A program made the position numbers and the translations under genes. Source: Hydrogenophaga sp. (GTDB taxonomy: Bacteria > Pseudomonadota > Gammaproteobacteria > Burkholderiales > Burkholderiaceae_C). From it: a DNA stretch of 42,442 nt. The notes under the pieces were generated by a model. It saw nothing but the letters and a program-made list of their open reading frames with translations, had not been told where the DNA came from and made no database searches. This document shows, piece after piece, positions 7,693 through 16,114 of this stretch. Numbering within the stretch: position 1 is the stretch's first letter; the number at the start of each line of letters is the position of its first letter. The stretch spans positions 1-42,442 of the forward strand of contig NZ_JAUSOO010000047.1 of assembly GCF_030656115.1 (NCBI RefSeq), written 5' to 3'.

Positions 7693-9579
7693 ATGCAAAC
7701 ACTCACCATTTTCGGACCCATCAGCGAGGCCACATCCACCCAGGTGCTGGCCGACCTGGCAACTCTTGACCGCAACCAGCCGCTGACCGTTCAGATCAAC
7801 TCGGACGGCGGCAGCGTTCAGGCTGGTGTGGCCATCTTTTCGGCCCTGCTGGGCTGGCCTGCCGGCCTCACCACCGAGGTGAGCGGCTGGGCTTTGTCGG
7901 TTGCCAGCGTCATCCTCATGGCGGGCAGCGTCCGCCGGGTTCACGCCACCGGGCTGGTCATGGTCCACGCCCCGTGGACAGGGGGCGCCTCTGGCAACGC
8001 CAAGACCCTGCGCAATGCCGCCGACCTTTTGGATCGCGTGGCTGAAACGCTCAAGGCAGCTTACCGCCGCACCGGCCAGAGCGAGGCTGTGATCGCTGGC
8101 TGGCTGGATGGCTCCGACCATTGGTTTACAGCCGATGAAGCCCTTTCGGCTGGCCTTGTCACTGAGGTGGCTACCGCCGAAGAGACCGCCACCGAGTTCG
8201 CCAACGCAATGGCCAGCGCCATCCGCATCCCCCTCCACATCGTTTCAAGGATCAATGCCATGACCACCCCCACCGTTCCCACTCGCGCCGCCATTGAGGC
8301 CGCCGCCGTGCAAGCCGAGGCCCAGCGCCGCGCCGATATCCGCTTCATGGGTCAGCCTTTCATGGCCTATGAGGGCATGTCTTCTTTCGTGGCAGCCCTG
8401 GAGACCGACACCACCGTGACAGCCGCTCAGGCTGGCCAGCGTATCCTCGCCCAGTTGGGTCGGGGCGCTGAACCCATTGCTGGCGGTGCACGCCCGTATC
8501 TGCCTGGTGAGAACCGCCTGACCGAGTTCAAGGCCGCAGCCACCGACGTGTTGCTGATGCGCGCGGGCATCAAGGTTGCCGATCCGCACCCAGCCACCCG
8601 AGACCTGCAGCGCATGGGCATCGTGGCCATGGCTGAAAGCATCCTGAGCATGAGCGGTGCAGACCTGCGTGACCGCTCTTCGGCTGGTGTCATTCAGGCG
8701 GCCTTTGCAACCGATGACTTCCCGGCCCTGCTGGGCAACACGGCCAACAAGGCCCTGGCGCTGGGCTATGAAACCGCGCCGGTCGGTCACACTCTGTTCA
8801 CGGGTGAGCGCGATGTGCGCGATTTCAAGCCTCAGACCCTCATCAACCTGAGCGAGGCGCCGGACCTGGACGATGTGCCCGAGCTGGGCGAATACAAGTC
8901 AGGCACGATGCGGGACAGCGCCACGACGTTCCAGCTGTCCACCAGCGGCAAGATCCTCGAAATCTCGCGCCAGGCCCTCATCAATGACGACCTCGGGGCA
9001 CTGACCTCGGTTCCGGCTGCCATGGGCATGGCCGCCCGCCGCATGGAAGCCGACAAAGTGTTCGCCATGCTGACCGCCAACCCGAACATGCGCGATGGTG
9101 TGCCGCTGTTCCATGCCGACCATGGCAACCTGAGCGCGGTCGCGGCCCTGAGCCTCCAATCGCTTGCGCTGGCTCGGGCCGCTATGCGTAAACAGAAGGG
9201 CATCAACGGTCTCGGGTATCTGGACCCTCAGCCGCGATTCCTTATCGTGCCGGTGGCCCTGGAAACCCTGGCCGAGCAGCTGATCGCCAGCATCGTGGAC
9301 CCGTCCAAGGGGAACGACACGCCAAACCTTCAGTTCATCCGAAACTTGACGCTGGTGTCCGATCCGCGCCTGGATGCCGTGAGTGACAAGGCGTGGTACC
9401 TGGCCGCCAGTCCGAACCAGATTGACGGCATCCTGCGCGTGTACCTCGACGGTCAACGCCAGCCGACCATCATCGAGAACGCCGAGTTCAAGCGCGATGT
9501 GTACGGCTACAAGGTGCGGCACGACTTCGGTGTGGGTGTGATCGACCATCGCGCCTTGCACATGAACCCGGGCGCCTGA
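7693..9579 (+). CDS. Prohead protease-major capsid fusion protein
   Basis: A 628-residue phage structural protein. Residues 1-190 are a ClpP-like prohead protease with the Ser-His pair visible as S72 (GWALSVASVILMAG) and H92 (VHAPW) and the acidic residue in GSDHWFTADEA. Residues about 260-628 are a Mu/HK97-type major capsid protein (TTFQLSTSGKILEISRQALINDDLGA; the Mu-like end PTIIENAEFKRDVYGYKVRHDFGVGVID). Such fusions are known in Mu-like phages and Burkholderiales elements. An internal ATG at 8260 follows AAGG by 9 bases and could give a separate ~439-residue capsid protein. No portal, terminase or tail gene is nearby. Confidence 0.9.
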   Translation: MQTLTIFGPISEATSTQVLADLATLDRNQPLTVQINSDGGSVQAGVAIFSALLGWPAGLTTEVSGWALSVASVILMAGSVRRVHATGLVMVHAPWTGGASGNAKTLRNAADLLDRVAETLKAAYRRTGQSEAVIAGWLDGSDHWFTADEALSAGLVTEVATAEETATEFANAMASAIRIPLHIVSRINAMTTPTVPTRAAIEAAAVQAEAQRRADIRFMGQPFMAYEGMSSFVAALETDTTVTAAQAGQRILAQLGRGAEPIAGGARPYLPGENRLTEFKAAATDVLLMRAGIKVADPHPATRDLQRMGIVAMAESILSMSGADLRDRSSAGVIQAAFATDDFPALLGNTANKALALGYETAPVGHTLFTGERDVRDFKPQTLINLSEAPDLDDVPELGEYKSGTMRDSATTFQLSTSGKILEISRQALINDDLGALTSVPAAMGMAARRMEADKVFAMLTANPNMRDGVPLFHADHGNLSAVAALSLQSLALARAAMRKQKGINGLGYLDPQPRFLIVPVALETLAEQLIASIVDPSKGNDTPNLQFIRNLTLVSDPRLDAVSDKAWYLAASPNQIDGILRVYLDGQRQPTIIENAEFKRDVYGYKVRHDFGVGVIDHRALHMNPGA

Positions 9580-9844
9580 TTCGCGCAACGCTCAGACCGC
9601 CAGACCCCCTCTCCGGGCCTGACGGTTTCCCTTTCACAAGGGCAGCCGACCTTGTGACCGCTGGTAAAGGGATGCGCTCGGGAAAGCGCAACGAGGCCAG
9701 CACCTTTCACCTACGCTCAGGTCAGACCCCCCGGGCTGTGTTCGAGCCATAGGCTTTTTTGCTCTGGTGCGCTAGGTTGGGCGCACGGCGTGCAAGCGGC
9801 AGCTACTTCTACGGCTGTGAGTACGCGATGACCGCTTGCCCCAC

Positions 9845-9870
9845 AAAAAGCCGCTTCGTGCGGCTTTTTT
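9845..9870 (+). terminator. Rho-independent terminator at the element's right end
   Basis: AAAAAGCCGC, loop TTCGT, then GCGGCTTTTTT. The U-tract exists on both strands, so it could work bidirectionally, ending the capsid transcript and any leftward transcription. Confidence 0.8.
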
Positions 9871-9897
9871 GTTGGTCACAACGTTAACGTTCAAATC

Positions 9898-9918
9898 AAG
9901 GGGAACGCATAGGGGAAC
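9898..9918. other. Candidate right-end integrase arm sites
   Basis: Two tandem AGGGGAAC units share exact 10-mer (AAGGGGAACG) and 12-mer (GCATAGGGGAAC, inverted) matches with the left end. This is the best sequence evidence for where the element ends. Confidence 0.5.
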
Positions 9919-9971
9919 GGAGCAAAAAACGAAAACAAAAAACCCTTTTAAATCAATTGTCTGATTGATTT

Positions 9972-9993
9972 TTTCGAACCCCTCCGGGCCAAA
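9972..9993 (+). other. Possible attR: tRNA 3'-end-like fragment
   Basis: TTTCGAACCCCTCCGGGCCA resembles the T-loop, T-stem and acceptor 3' side of a tRNA on the plus strand, but no tRNA body lies upstream. That is what is left when an integrase inserts into the 3' end of a tRNA gene. The parental tRNA would be left of position 1. The fragment is short and could be coincidental. Confidence 0.3.
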
Positions 9994-10212
9994 GCACCGC
10001 GCGAAATCAGGTACCTGCAAGCGGTTAACTTTCGGCAGATTCCAAAGTGAAGCGCAGCACCTGCCACCGTGCAAGGTCAGCAGATGCAAAAACCCGCCAC
10101 GCGACCCACGAATCCAGCCTGAAGACCGCATGGCAATTGCCCGCCTGTTCCAACAGAACTGCGGTGTGAGAGCGGATGCGGCATGGTCCCGGCAACGGCA
10201 CCCCATACCGCG

Positions 10213-10641
10213 TCACGCGGTGGTGAGCGGTGCGGCCGTTGCAAGCTCCGGACCGAAACACAGCCCATGGTCGCTGCAGTCGCCGCAGGTGGGTGACTTG
10301 CAGATCAGGATCTCTTCGCGCTCGCAGAGCTGGCGGTAAAAGAACTTCTTCCACTTCATGTTCTGCGTGTTGCGCGCGGCCAGCGACGGGAAGGCGTGGG
10401 CGATCAGCGCCGACAAAGCCTCACGCGAGGGCAAGCCCAGGTCCTGCCACAGGTGGCGGTCACCCAGGGTGGCGCAGGCCAGCGTCCACGACAGTTCCAG
10501 GCGCTCGGTCAAGGTGGTGGCCGACAGGTCGGCATGTTCCAGCAGCAGGCTCTGCACCTCGTCTACCTCGTCGCGCCGCACACGAATCAGCGGCTCCAGG
10601 GCGGTCCAGTCGGGGGCGGGTTTCACCAGCGGCGTGGCCAT
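10213..10641 (-). CDS. nifQ: NifQ, molybdenum donor for FeMo-cofactor synthesis
   Basis: NifQ supplies molybdenum for FeMo-cofactor assembly on NifEN. The C-terminus carries the family's metal-cluster motif C-x4-C-x2-C-x5-C (CKSPTCGDCSDHGLC) after the conserved MKWKKFFYRQLCERE block. At 142 residues it lacks part of the N-terminal region present in many NifQ proteins of about 170-200 residues, though HLWQDLGLPSREALS and the core helices remain. It is the last gene of the nifE operon, 6 bases after fdxB. Confidence 0.9.
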   Translation of the reverse strand: MATPLVKPAPDWTALEPLIRVRRDEVDEVQSLLLEHADLSATTLTERLELSWTLACATLGDRHLWQDLGLPSREALSALIAHAFPSLAARNTQNMKWKKFFYRQLCEREEILICKSPTCGDCSDHGLCFGPELATAAPLTTA

Positions 10642-10647
10642 GACCGT

Positions 10648-10962
10648 TCACACCGCCGGTGCAGCCGCGTGCGTGTAGCACTTCTTGGGGCAGATCTTCG
10701 AGCAGGCGGTGCAGCCGATGCAGAGTTCCTGGTGCGCGATGGTCATGACCTTTTTTTCGTATTCCTCGTCGTCGTCATCGTCGTCGAGATTCACCGAAAT
10801 GCGTTCGCCTTCATCGGTCAGGCCCACGAGTTCGAGCACGCCGCGCGGGCAGACCTTGAAACAGCGTCCGCAGCCAATGCATTTTTCTTCGTCCAGCGAG
10901 GCCACAAAGGTCGGCGTCCAGGTGGCGCCGCTGGGCATGGTGATGGTGAATGTGTCGCTCAT
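10648..10962 (-). CDS. fdxB: Nif-specific ferredoxin III, 2[4Fe-4S]
   Basis: A 104-residue ferredoxin of the type found beside nifX and nifQ. Two cysteine sets are complete: [14 protein letters not shown] and [15 protein letters not shown]. Between them is a strongly acidic insertion ([12 protein letters not shown]), usual in this subfamily. It likely carries electrons for nitrogenase or cofactor assembly. The RBS is GGAGCACGGC before ATG. It lies between the DUF683 protein and nifQ in one operon. Confidence 0.93.
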   Translation of the reverse strand: MSDTFTITMPSGATWTPTFVASLDEEKCIGCGRCFKVCPRGVLELVGLTDEGERISVNLDDDDDDEEYEKKVMTIAHQELCIGCTACSKICPKKCYTHAAAPAV

Positions 10963-10973
10963 GCCGTGCTCCT

Positions 10974-11177
10974 TCAGCTGTCAGCCGCTGCAGCGACGGC
11001 TTTGCGCAGGTCCATCAGCGTGGCGTGGGTGTCGTGGCAACGCTGCGCCACCGCGAGGATGTTTTCCCAGCCCGTGGGCAGGTCCTCGGACAGATCGTGC
11101 AGGTCCATCTTGGCCTGCGTGGCCTGGGCGTTGGCCTTCTTCAGGCGCGCCTTGAGTTCGTCGGCTTCGGTGCTCAT
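10974..11177 (-). CDS. NifX-associated small protein (DUF683)
   Basis: A 67-residue helical protein of the DUF683/CCE_0567 family, which sits next to nifX and DUF269 in many diazotrophs. The helix-rich pattern [28 protein letters not shown] then [25 protein letters not shown] is clear. The start is ATG 11177, two bases after the DUF269 stop, so the larger open frame through this region is not used. Its role in cofactor assembly is unproven. Confidence 0.85.
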   Translation of the reverse strand: MSTEADELKARLKKANAQATQAKMDLHDLSEDLPTGWENILAVAQRCHDTHATLMDLRKAVAAAADS

Positions 11178-11179
11178 GG

Positions 11180-11668
11180 TCAGGCTCCGTATTGCGCCAC
11201 GGCGGGGTACTCGCGGATCATCGCGACGGCTTCGGTCAGGAACTTGCTGCCCGCCGCGGACAGTTTGGCCAGCGAAGGGAAACCGAAGCGGTGCACGTCG
11301 CGCAGCTGCTTGTTGACCACCACCAGGCGGCCGGCGATCAGCACCATGCGGCCAAAACCTTCGTGGCTCATCTTCATCATGGGCGACACCATCTGGCCGG
11401 TCTCGCGCTCGATCGCCACCGCGATGGCGTTGTAGAAGATCTCCAGGTGCCACAGGGTCTCGGGGTCCGGGTCGCCGAGGATGGGCAGGGCGCGGCGCTC
11501 TTCGGCGGTGTGGATGAAGGGCTTGAGCAGTTGCAGGTCGGTCTTGCCTTCCCAGCTGCCGTGCGTGTCCTGCGCGCGCATCTGTTTGATCAGTTGCTGC
11601 ACAAAAGGCGTGGTGAGAAAGGCCTCGTCGCTCTCGGGCGCGAGTTCGGGGGTGGCGGTGGCGTTCAT
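11180..11668 (-). CDS. NifX-associated protein (DUF269)
   Basis: A 162-residue DUF269 protein, a constant neighbour of nifX. Characteristic segments are [22 protein letters not shown], the [30 protein letters not shown] block and [19 protein letters not shown]. Its ATG overlaps the nifX stop (ATGA). It is believed to help nitrogenase cofactor handling, but no enzymatic activity is established. Confidence 0.92.
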   Translation of the reverse strand: MNATATPELAPESDEAFLTTPFVQQLIKQMRAQDTHGSWEGKTDLQLLKPFIHTAEERRALPILGDPDPETLWHLEIFYNAIAVAIERETGQMVSPMMKMSHEGFGRMVLIAGRLVVVNKQLRDVHRFGFPSLAKLSAAGSKFLTEAVAMIREYPAVAQYGA

Positions 11669-12075
11669 GGTGTGACCTCGTCGTCTTCAAAATCGAATGC
11701 GCGTTCGCTGTCCTTGGCCAGGGCCTTGCGCAGCCAGGGTGGCGGCGTGCCTTGCAACACGACCTGCAGCTTGTCCAGGATCTCGGCGATGTTTTCGGGT
11801 TGCGGCACCTTGATCGGGTGGATCTTCATGGCCACGACGCGCGCAGCGCCCGAGCCACCGATGGCCGCCACGTAGACGATGGCGCAGTCCTTGATGGCTT
11901 CGAGCTTGGGCGCGAGCTTGTCCTCGTCGCCGTCTTCTTCGAGCTTGTCGCCGAACTCGAAGCTCTCGACGAAGTGGTGGCCTTCGGCCCCGATCTCGTA
12001 AACGACGATGCTCTTGGCCCAGCCGAAGTGCGCGTCCACGCGCTCCTTGTCCTGGGTGGCGAAGGCGATCTTCAT
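11665..12075 (-). CDS. nifX: NifX, FeMo-cofactor/NifB-cofactor carrier
   Basis: NifX binds NifB-co and the VK-cluster and passes precursors to NifEN. The 136-residue protein begins [28 protein letters not shown], the standard start of the NifB/NifX domain, and shows the [15 protein letters not shown] segment. I placed the start at ATG 12075, 14 bases after nifN, with a GGAGCAA RBS; the open frame upstream belongs to the nifN shadow. The C-terminus is acidic ([10 protein letters not shown]). Confidence 0.95.
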   Translation of the reverse strand: MKIAFATQDKERVDAHFGWAKSIVVYEIGAEGHHFVESFEFGDKLEEDGDEDKLAPKLEAIKDCAIVYVAAIGGSGAARVVAMKIHPIKVPQPENIAEILDKLQVVLQGTPPPWLRKALAKDSERAFDFEDDEVTP

Positions 12076-12089
12076 GGGTTGCTCCTGGT

Positions 12090-13490
12090 TCAGGCGCTGG
12101 CCGCGGCCAGCTGGTTGGAAGGGATGGGGTCGCCCTGCCCGTCGAGCCGGCGCGTGGCAAGCTGCGCTTCGGGTGTGAGCGGCCAGTCGCCCGCGTGGTG
12201 GTGGGCGATGCGTTGAATCATCAGGTTCGAGATCTCGAAGATCAGGTTCATGGTGCCGCGGTAGCCGACCGACACCTTGTGCGCGTTGCCAATGCGGTCG
12301 AACACTGGAAAGCCCACGCGCAGCAGCGGTTTGTTCAGGCGCTCGGCGGCCTGGCGGCCGTGCGAGTGCGTGACCAGCAGGTCGCAGTCGGCACCGGCGG
12401 TCTCCAGGTCTTCCAGATCGCCGAGCAGCACCTGCTCGGCAGGCAGGTGCTCGTGCGCTTTGGACTGCGTGGTGCTGATGCAGCACTTGAGCTCGGCGCC
12501 CATCTCGTGCAGCAGGCCGCCCAGGGCCAGCATCAGGTCGGGCTCGGCGGCGATGGCCACTTTCATGCCACCGGTGTAGAAGTGGCCGTCGAGCATGGCG
12601 TCGAGCAGCTGGCTGCGCTGGCGCCGGTACTTGGCCGGCACCGGCTTGCCAGAGATTTGCGCGAGTCGCTGCAGGAAGCGGTCGTTGCAGGCCAGGCCGG
12701 TCAGGCGCTCGAAGATCTCCAGCGGCGTGCCGGCGATGGTTTGCAGCGCCTCGGCGCCTTCCCTCGTCTGCTCGCCAATGCCCAGCGTGAAGGCCGAGGC
12801 GCCCGCGGCGCGGATCTGCTCGAGTGTGGTGCCGCCGAGCGTGGTGCCGCGCCAGTCGGGCGCGATGTGGCCGTCGAGCGAGCCCGAGATGTCGGGCAAC
12901 ACGATGGGGTTCAGGCCAAAGGCCTGGATGATCTCGCGCAGCTCGTCGATGTCGCTGGGCGTGAGGTGGCTGCCGGGCAGCAGCGTCACCTGGTCGGCCA
13001 CCACCGGCAGCGGTTTCACCAGCGCCTTCACGATGGCGGTGATGGCGTGTTTGAAGCCGTCTTCGAACGCGCCCACGTAGTCGGGCGTGGAGACGTAAAT
13101 GATCTCGGTATCGGCCAGCTCGGGGTGGCGCTGGCGTGCGGTCACGAGGTAGCCATCGACGTCGTCACCCTTGGTTTCGGTGAGGCCGGTGGAGCAGATC
13201 GCGATCACCCTGGGCGCTGCGCGCTTGCGGATGTTGAGCAGCGCCGCCTCGATGTTCTCAAAGCCACCCATGATGGTGGTCACCTCGTTCATGGCCGTGG
13301 TCTGCAGCGGGATCGCTTCCTTGAAGTGGCGCACCAGCAGCACCAGGCCGAACGAGGTGCAGCCCTGCGAACCGTGCATCACCGGCATGCAGGCGTCCAG
13401 CCCCAGGAAGGCGAAGCTCGCGCCCAGCGGCTGGCTCATCTTGAGCGGGTTGACGGTGCAGGCTTTTTTGGATTCGACGACGCGGGCCAT
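12090..13490 (-). CDS. nifN: NifN, FeMo-cofactor scaffold beta subunit
   Basis: With NifE it forms the NifE2N2 scaffold on which FeMo-cofactor matures. At 466 residues it is full length. The NifK-like cysteine context GSQGCTSFGLVLLVRHFKEAIPLQTTAMNE is present near residue 43, followed by the GGFENIEAAL block. It starts 22 bases after nifE. The C-terminus is low-conservation. Confidence 0.96.
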   Translation of the reverse strand: MARVVESKKACTVNPLKMSQPLGASFAFLGLDACMPVMHGSQGCTSFGLVLLVRHFKEAIPLQTTAMNEVTTIMGGFENIEAALLNIRKRAAPRVIAICSTGLTETKGDDVDGYLVTARQRHPELADTEIIYVSTPDYVGAFEDGFKHAITAIVKALVKPLPVVADQVTLLPGSHLTPSDIDELREIIQAFGLNPIVLPDISGSLDGHIAPDWRGTTLGGTTLEQIRAAGASAFTLGIGEQTREGAEALQTIAGTPLEIFERLTGLACNDRFLQRLAQISGKPVPAKYRRQRSQLLDAMLDGHFYTGGMKVAIAAEPDLMLALGGLLHEMGAELKCCISTTQSKAHEHLPAEQVLLGDLEDLETAGADCDLLVTHSHGRQAAERLNKPLLRVGFPVFDRIGNAHKVSVGYRGTMNLIFEISNLMIQRIAHHHAGDWPLTPEAQLATRRLDGQGDPIPSNQLAAASA

Positions 13491-13512
13491 GGCTGTGTTC
13501 CTGAGGGTTGCG

Positions 13513-15015
13513 TCAGACGGGGATTTCTTCGGGTTCGAGACCCATGGCGTTTGCGGCCACCGCGCTGAGGTGGTCGGTTGAGGTGCCCGTCACGGTGGGC
13601 GTGACCGCGCCCAGGGTTTCGCCGTCGTCGCCCCAGGGCGCGGGGATGCGCACCTGCTGCCACACCGGGTTGAAGATGGCGCGGTCGATTTCATGCACCA
13701 GCTCGACCATGCCCTCGTAGCCCCCGTAGGGGTGGTGGCGTTCCTGGTTGATGTCGAGCCAGGGCATGCGCGCCTTCAACGCCACGAACTGTGAGCGACC
13801 GCCGCTGAGCATGATGTCGGCGCGCGCTTCTTTCAGCATCGCGTACATCTCGCGCGGCGTCATGTCGTCGATCATGTGGGCGTCGGCGCCCTCGCCCATG
13901 ATCTCTTTGATCTTTTCCTTGTCTTCCTTGGTGCTCTTCTTGACGCTGGTGCCGACGATTTCCATGCCGCCTTCCTGCAGCGCCGCCACCACCGACCAGG
14001 ACTTCACGCCGCCCGTGATCAGCAGCACGCGCTTGCCCTGCAGGCGCTTCTTGTATTCGGCGATGCGCTTGTAGGCGCGCGCTTCTTCGACCTCGATCAG
14101 GCGCTCGGTGCGTTCGATCAGCTCGGCGTCGGCGCCCTGCTTCACCAGCAGGCTGGCGATCTGGCGCAGGGTCTCGCTCATGTCGCTGATGCCGTAGAAC
14201 GACCCTTCGAAATAGGGAATGCCGTAGCGCTGCTCCATCTTGGTCGCGATGTTGATCATCGACTTGGAGCAGACCATCATGTTGACCTTGGCGCGGTGGG
14301 CGCTGGCGATCTCGTTGTAGCGGCCGTCGCCCGAGATGCACGAGAGGATGCGGATGCCCAGCGCGTCGAGCAAGGGTTTGACCTGCCAGAGCTCGCCGAC
14401 GAGGTTGTATTCGCCAATGATGTTGATGTCGTAGGCGGTGGTGAACTCGGGTTCGACGGTGCCGATCACGTAGTCCAGCAGGGCTTCGGCGCCGAGCTTG
14501 TTGCCCAGGTTCTTGGGACCGGCGAAGCCGGGTGCGTTGACCGGGATCACCGGTTTGCCAAACTTTTCGGCGGCGCGTTTGCACACGGCTTCGATGTCGT
14601 CGCCGGTCAGGGCCGTGACGCAGGTCTGGTAGACGAACACCGCGGGTGGGTCGTATTTTTCGATGATCTCGCGGATGGACTTGAAGAGGCGTTTTTCACC
14701 GCCGTAGATCACGTCGAGTTCGTTGATGTCGGTGGTGAAGCCGCTGCGGTAGATGGTGGAACCCGACGAGGCGCTGTGGCGGTTGTCCCAGGAGTTGCCT
14801 TCGCAGGCGATGGGGCCGTGCACCAGGTGGGCCACGTCGACCACCGGCTGCAGCGCGATCTTGGCGCCGTCGAAGGCGCAACCGCCGGCCGCGGCGCCGG
14901 GCGAGAGCTGCTTGGTGCAGCCCTTCTTGCGTTCCTTCTCGCTCTTGCCCTGGTTGATGTCACAGCCGGGCTCTTCGAACACTTCAGCGATCTTGGCTTT
15001 GAGCGATACAGACAT
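13513..15015 (-). CDS. nifE: NifE, FeMo-cofactor scaffold alpha subunit
   Basis: The alpha-like subunit of the NifEN scaffold, homologous to NifD. Visible are GGCAFDGAKIALQPVVDVAHLVHGPIACEGNSW with the cluster cysteines, and the SSGSTIYRSGFTTD block. At 500 residues it is slightly long because of a ~25-residue low-conservation C-terminal tail (TVTGTSTDHLSAVAANAM). It has its own sigma-54 promoter about 35 bases upstream and a GGAGTC RBS, so it heads the nifENX-DUF269-DUF683-fdxB-nifQ operon. Confidence 0.96.
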   Translation of the reverse strand: MSVSLKAKIAEVFEEPGCDINQGKSEKERKKGCTKQLSPGAAAGGCAFDGAKIALQPVVDVAHLVHGPIACEGNSWDNRHSASSGSTIYRSGFTTDINELDVIYGGEKRLFKSIREIIEKYDPPAVFVYQTCVTALTGDDIEAVCKRAAEKFGKPVIPVNAPGFAGPKNLGNKLGAEALLDYVIGTVEPEFTTAYDINIIGEYNLVGELWQVKPLLDALGIRILSCISGDGRYNEIASAHRAKVNMMVCSKSMINIATKMEQRYGIPYFEGSFYGISDMSETLRQIASLLVKQGADAELIERTERLIEVEEARAYKRIAEYKKRLQGKRVLLITGGVKSWSVVAALQEGGMEIVGTSVKKSTKEDKEKIKEIMGEGADAHMIDDMTPREMYAMLKEARADIMLSGGRSQFVALKARMPWLDINQERHHPYGGYEGMVELVHEIDRAIFNPVWQQVRIPAPWGDDGETLGAVTPTVTGTSTDHLSAVAANAMGLEPEEIPV

Positions 15016-15048
15016 GGCGGACTCCAGACGGTGGGTTGTGAGTCCCTT

Positions 15049-15064
15049 TGCAAGTTGGGTGCCA
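15049..15064 (-). promoter_or_regulatory. Sigma-54 promoter of the nifE operon
   Basis: Read on the minus strand, TGGCACCCAACTTGCA matches the -24/-12 consensus with GG-N10-GC spacing and a full TTGC. Predicted transcription starts near 15039, about 24 bases before nifE. I found no perfect TGT-N10-ACA NifA site in the 120 bases upstream. Confidence 0.85.
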
Positions 15065-15171
15065 GGCCCAAACCGCTGTTTTTCGTTCTGCTTTCGCCTG
15101 TTTCACACCGACCAGTGGCGGTTTTGAAGGGAATGTCACAGTGGCTTTGCGACAGACCTCCCGACCACGGA

Positions 15172-15651
15172 CTACTTCTGCATCGGGAGCTTGGCGCCGC
15201 TGCGGTGCAGCTCAATCCAGCGCTCAAGTTCGGCCACGTGCTGCGCCTCTTCTTCCACGAACTCTTTCGCCAGCACCTTGATCTCGGGGTCGGTTGTGGT
15301 CTGCAGCACGTTGTCGTAAAACGCCAGGCCGGCGCTTTCGGCGTCGAGCGCCACCTGCAGCGCCTGCTCGATACCAATGAACGGATCGGCGGCCCAGATC
15401 GCGGCGGCCTCGGGGCTTTCGATGTCGGGCCACTGGTAGTCGGCCTCGCCCAGCGTGGGTAGGTTGCGGTAGCCGGCGCGTTCGCGCGCGTCGCCCAGGT
15501 GCAGCAGCGAGTAGTCGGCCAGTTGGCGGAACAGCTGGGCCACCTCGGTGTTGCCGGCCGTTCGCATCGCGTCGGCGAGCTGGCCGAAGCGCAGCGCGGC
15601 TTCGTTTTCCAGCTGGATGGTGTGGGCCAGAAATTCTTCTACGGAGTCCAT
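15172..15651 (-). CDS. Ferritin-like/rubrerythrin-type protein
   Basis: A 159-residue four-helix diiron-type protein. The helices carry ENEAALRFGQLADAM, a middle DAESAGLAFYDNVL and EEEAQHVAELERWI, giving the Glu and ExxH ligands expected for a diiron site. Related ferritin-family proteins occur in nif clusters; an iron-handling or oxygen/peroxide-removal role is plausible but not shown. It is the last gene before the nifE promoter, downstream of a 15-base gap. Confidence 0.8.
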   Translation of the reverse strand: MDSVEEFLAHTIQLENEAALRFGQLADAMRTAGNTEVAQLFRQLADYSLLHLGDARERAGYRNLPTLGEADYQWPDIESPEAAAIWAADPFIGIEQALQVALDAESAGLAFYDNVLQTTTDPEIKVLAKEFVEEEAQHVAELERWIELHRSGAKLPMQK

Positions 15652-15666
15652 GATGTGTTCCTTCGG

Positions 15667-16023
15667 TCAAAAATCCAGGTCGAACCAGGCCGGCTCTTTC
15701 TGGCGCAGCTGGGCGATCAGTTCCAGCGTGGCCGGCACCAGGGCGTGGATGCCGTACCAGACGGCTTCGCGCCGTGGCTGGCTGTTGCTTTCCAGCAGGT
15801 TTTGCAGACGCGTCCAGCCGTGCCAGTCGAGTTGCACCAGGCGCAGGCGCAGCGGCTCGGGCCAGTGCGCCAGGGTCTGCGCCATGCGCAGCAAATGCAT
15901 CTCCACACAGGCCAGGGTGTTGGCGCTGGCGAACAGTTCGTCTTCCCCCTGCAGCTCGGCGAGCAGGCGCTTCATGACCTCGCCACTGTTCTGCAGGATG
16001 AGGTATTGCATGCGGGCGATCAT
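15667..16023 (-). CDS. Nif-cluster hypothetical protein, 118 residues
   Basis: I do not recognise this protein. It is helical, with MIARMQYLILQNSGEVMKRLLAELQ at the start, a central VEMHLLRMAQTLAHWPEPLRLRLVQLDW and end RQKEPAWFDLDF. The chosen ATG 16023 overlaps the stop of a 26-codon ORF (ATGA). It lies in the tight group between the 161-residue protein and the ferritin-like gene, so it is probably transcribed with nifHDK or from the FeSII promoter. Confidence 0.65.
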   Translation of the reverse strand: MIARMQYLILQNSGEVMKRLLAELQGEDELFASANTLACVEMHLLRMAQTLAHWPEPLRLRLVQLDWHGWTRLQNLLESNSQPRREAVWYGIHALVPATLELIAQLRQKEPAWFDLDF

Positions 16024-16100
16024 GGTGTGCTCAAAGTCAAGACGGGCCGACCGGACAGCGTCTGGGCCTGGGTGCGTTCGGTGCGCAGTGTCATGGCCAT
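16020..16100 (-). CDS. Possible 26-codon coupled leader ORF
   Basis: MAMTLRTERTQAQTLSGRPV... starts 14 bases after the 161-residue gene and ends in an ATGA overlap with the next gene. It could couple translation across the gap or be chance. No family match. Confidence 0.25.
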   Translation of the reverse strand: MAMTLRTERTQAQTLSGRPVLTLSTP

Positions 16101-16114
16101 GGATCGGTTGGGGG

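Larger units (their letters stand above)
9580..10212. other. Noncoding right end of the element and flank
   Basis: No convincing gene in 633 bases. It holds small hairpins (CCCTT / AAGGG near 9628), the GTGCGC / GCGCAC hairpin (9767-9786), a terminator (9845-9870), arm-site repeats (9898-9918) and an A/T-rich stretch. The tRNA-like junction follows at about 9970. From about 9990 to nifQ I see nothing recognisable. Confidence 0.6.

Noticed and set aside
9965..10339. 124-codon plus-strand frame over the element junction
   Set aside because: It spans the likely attachment site and runs into nifQ antisense; no domain pattern.
10396..15462. Long open frames on the plus strand across nifQ-nifE and beyond
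   Set aside because: They are mirror frames of high-GC nif genes on the minus strand; their sequences are low-complexity and match no family.
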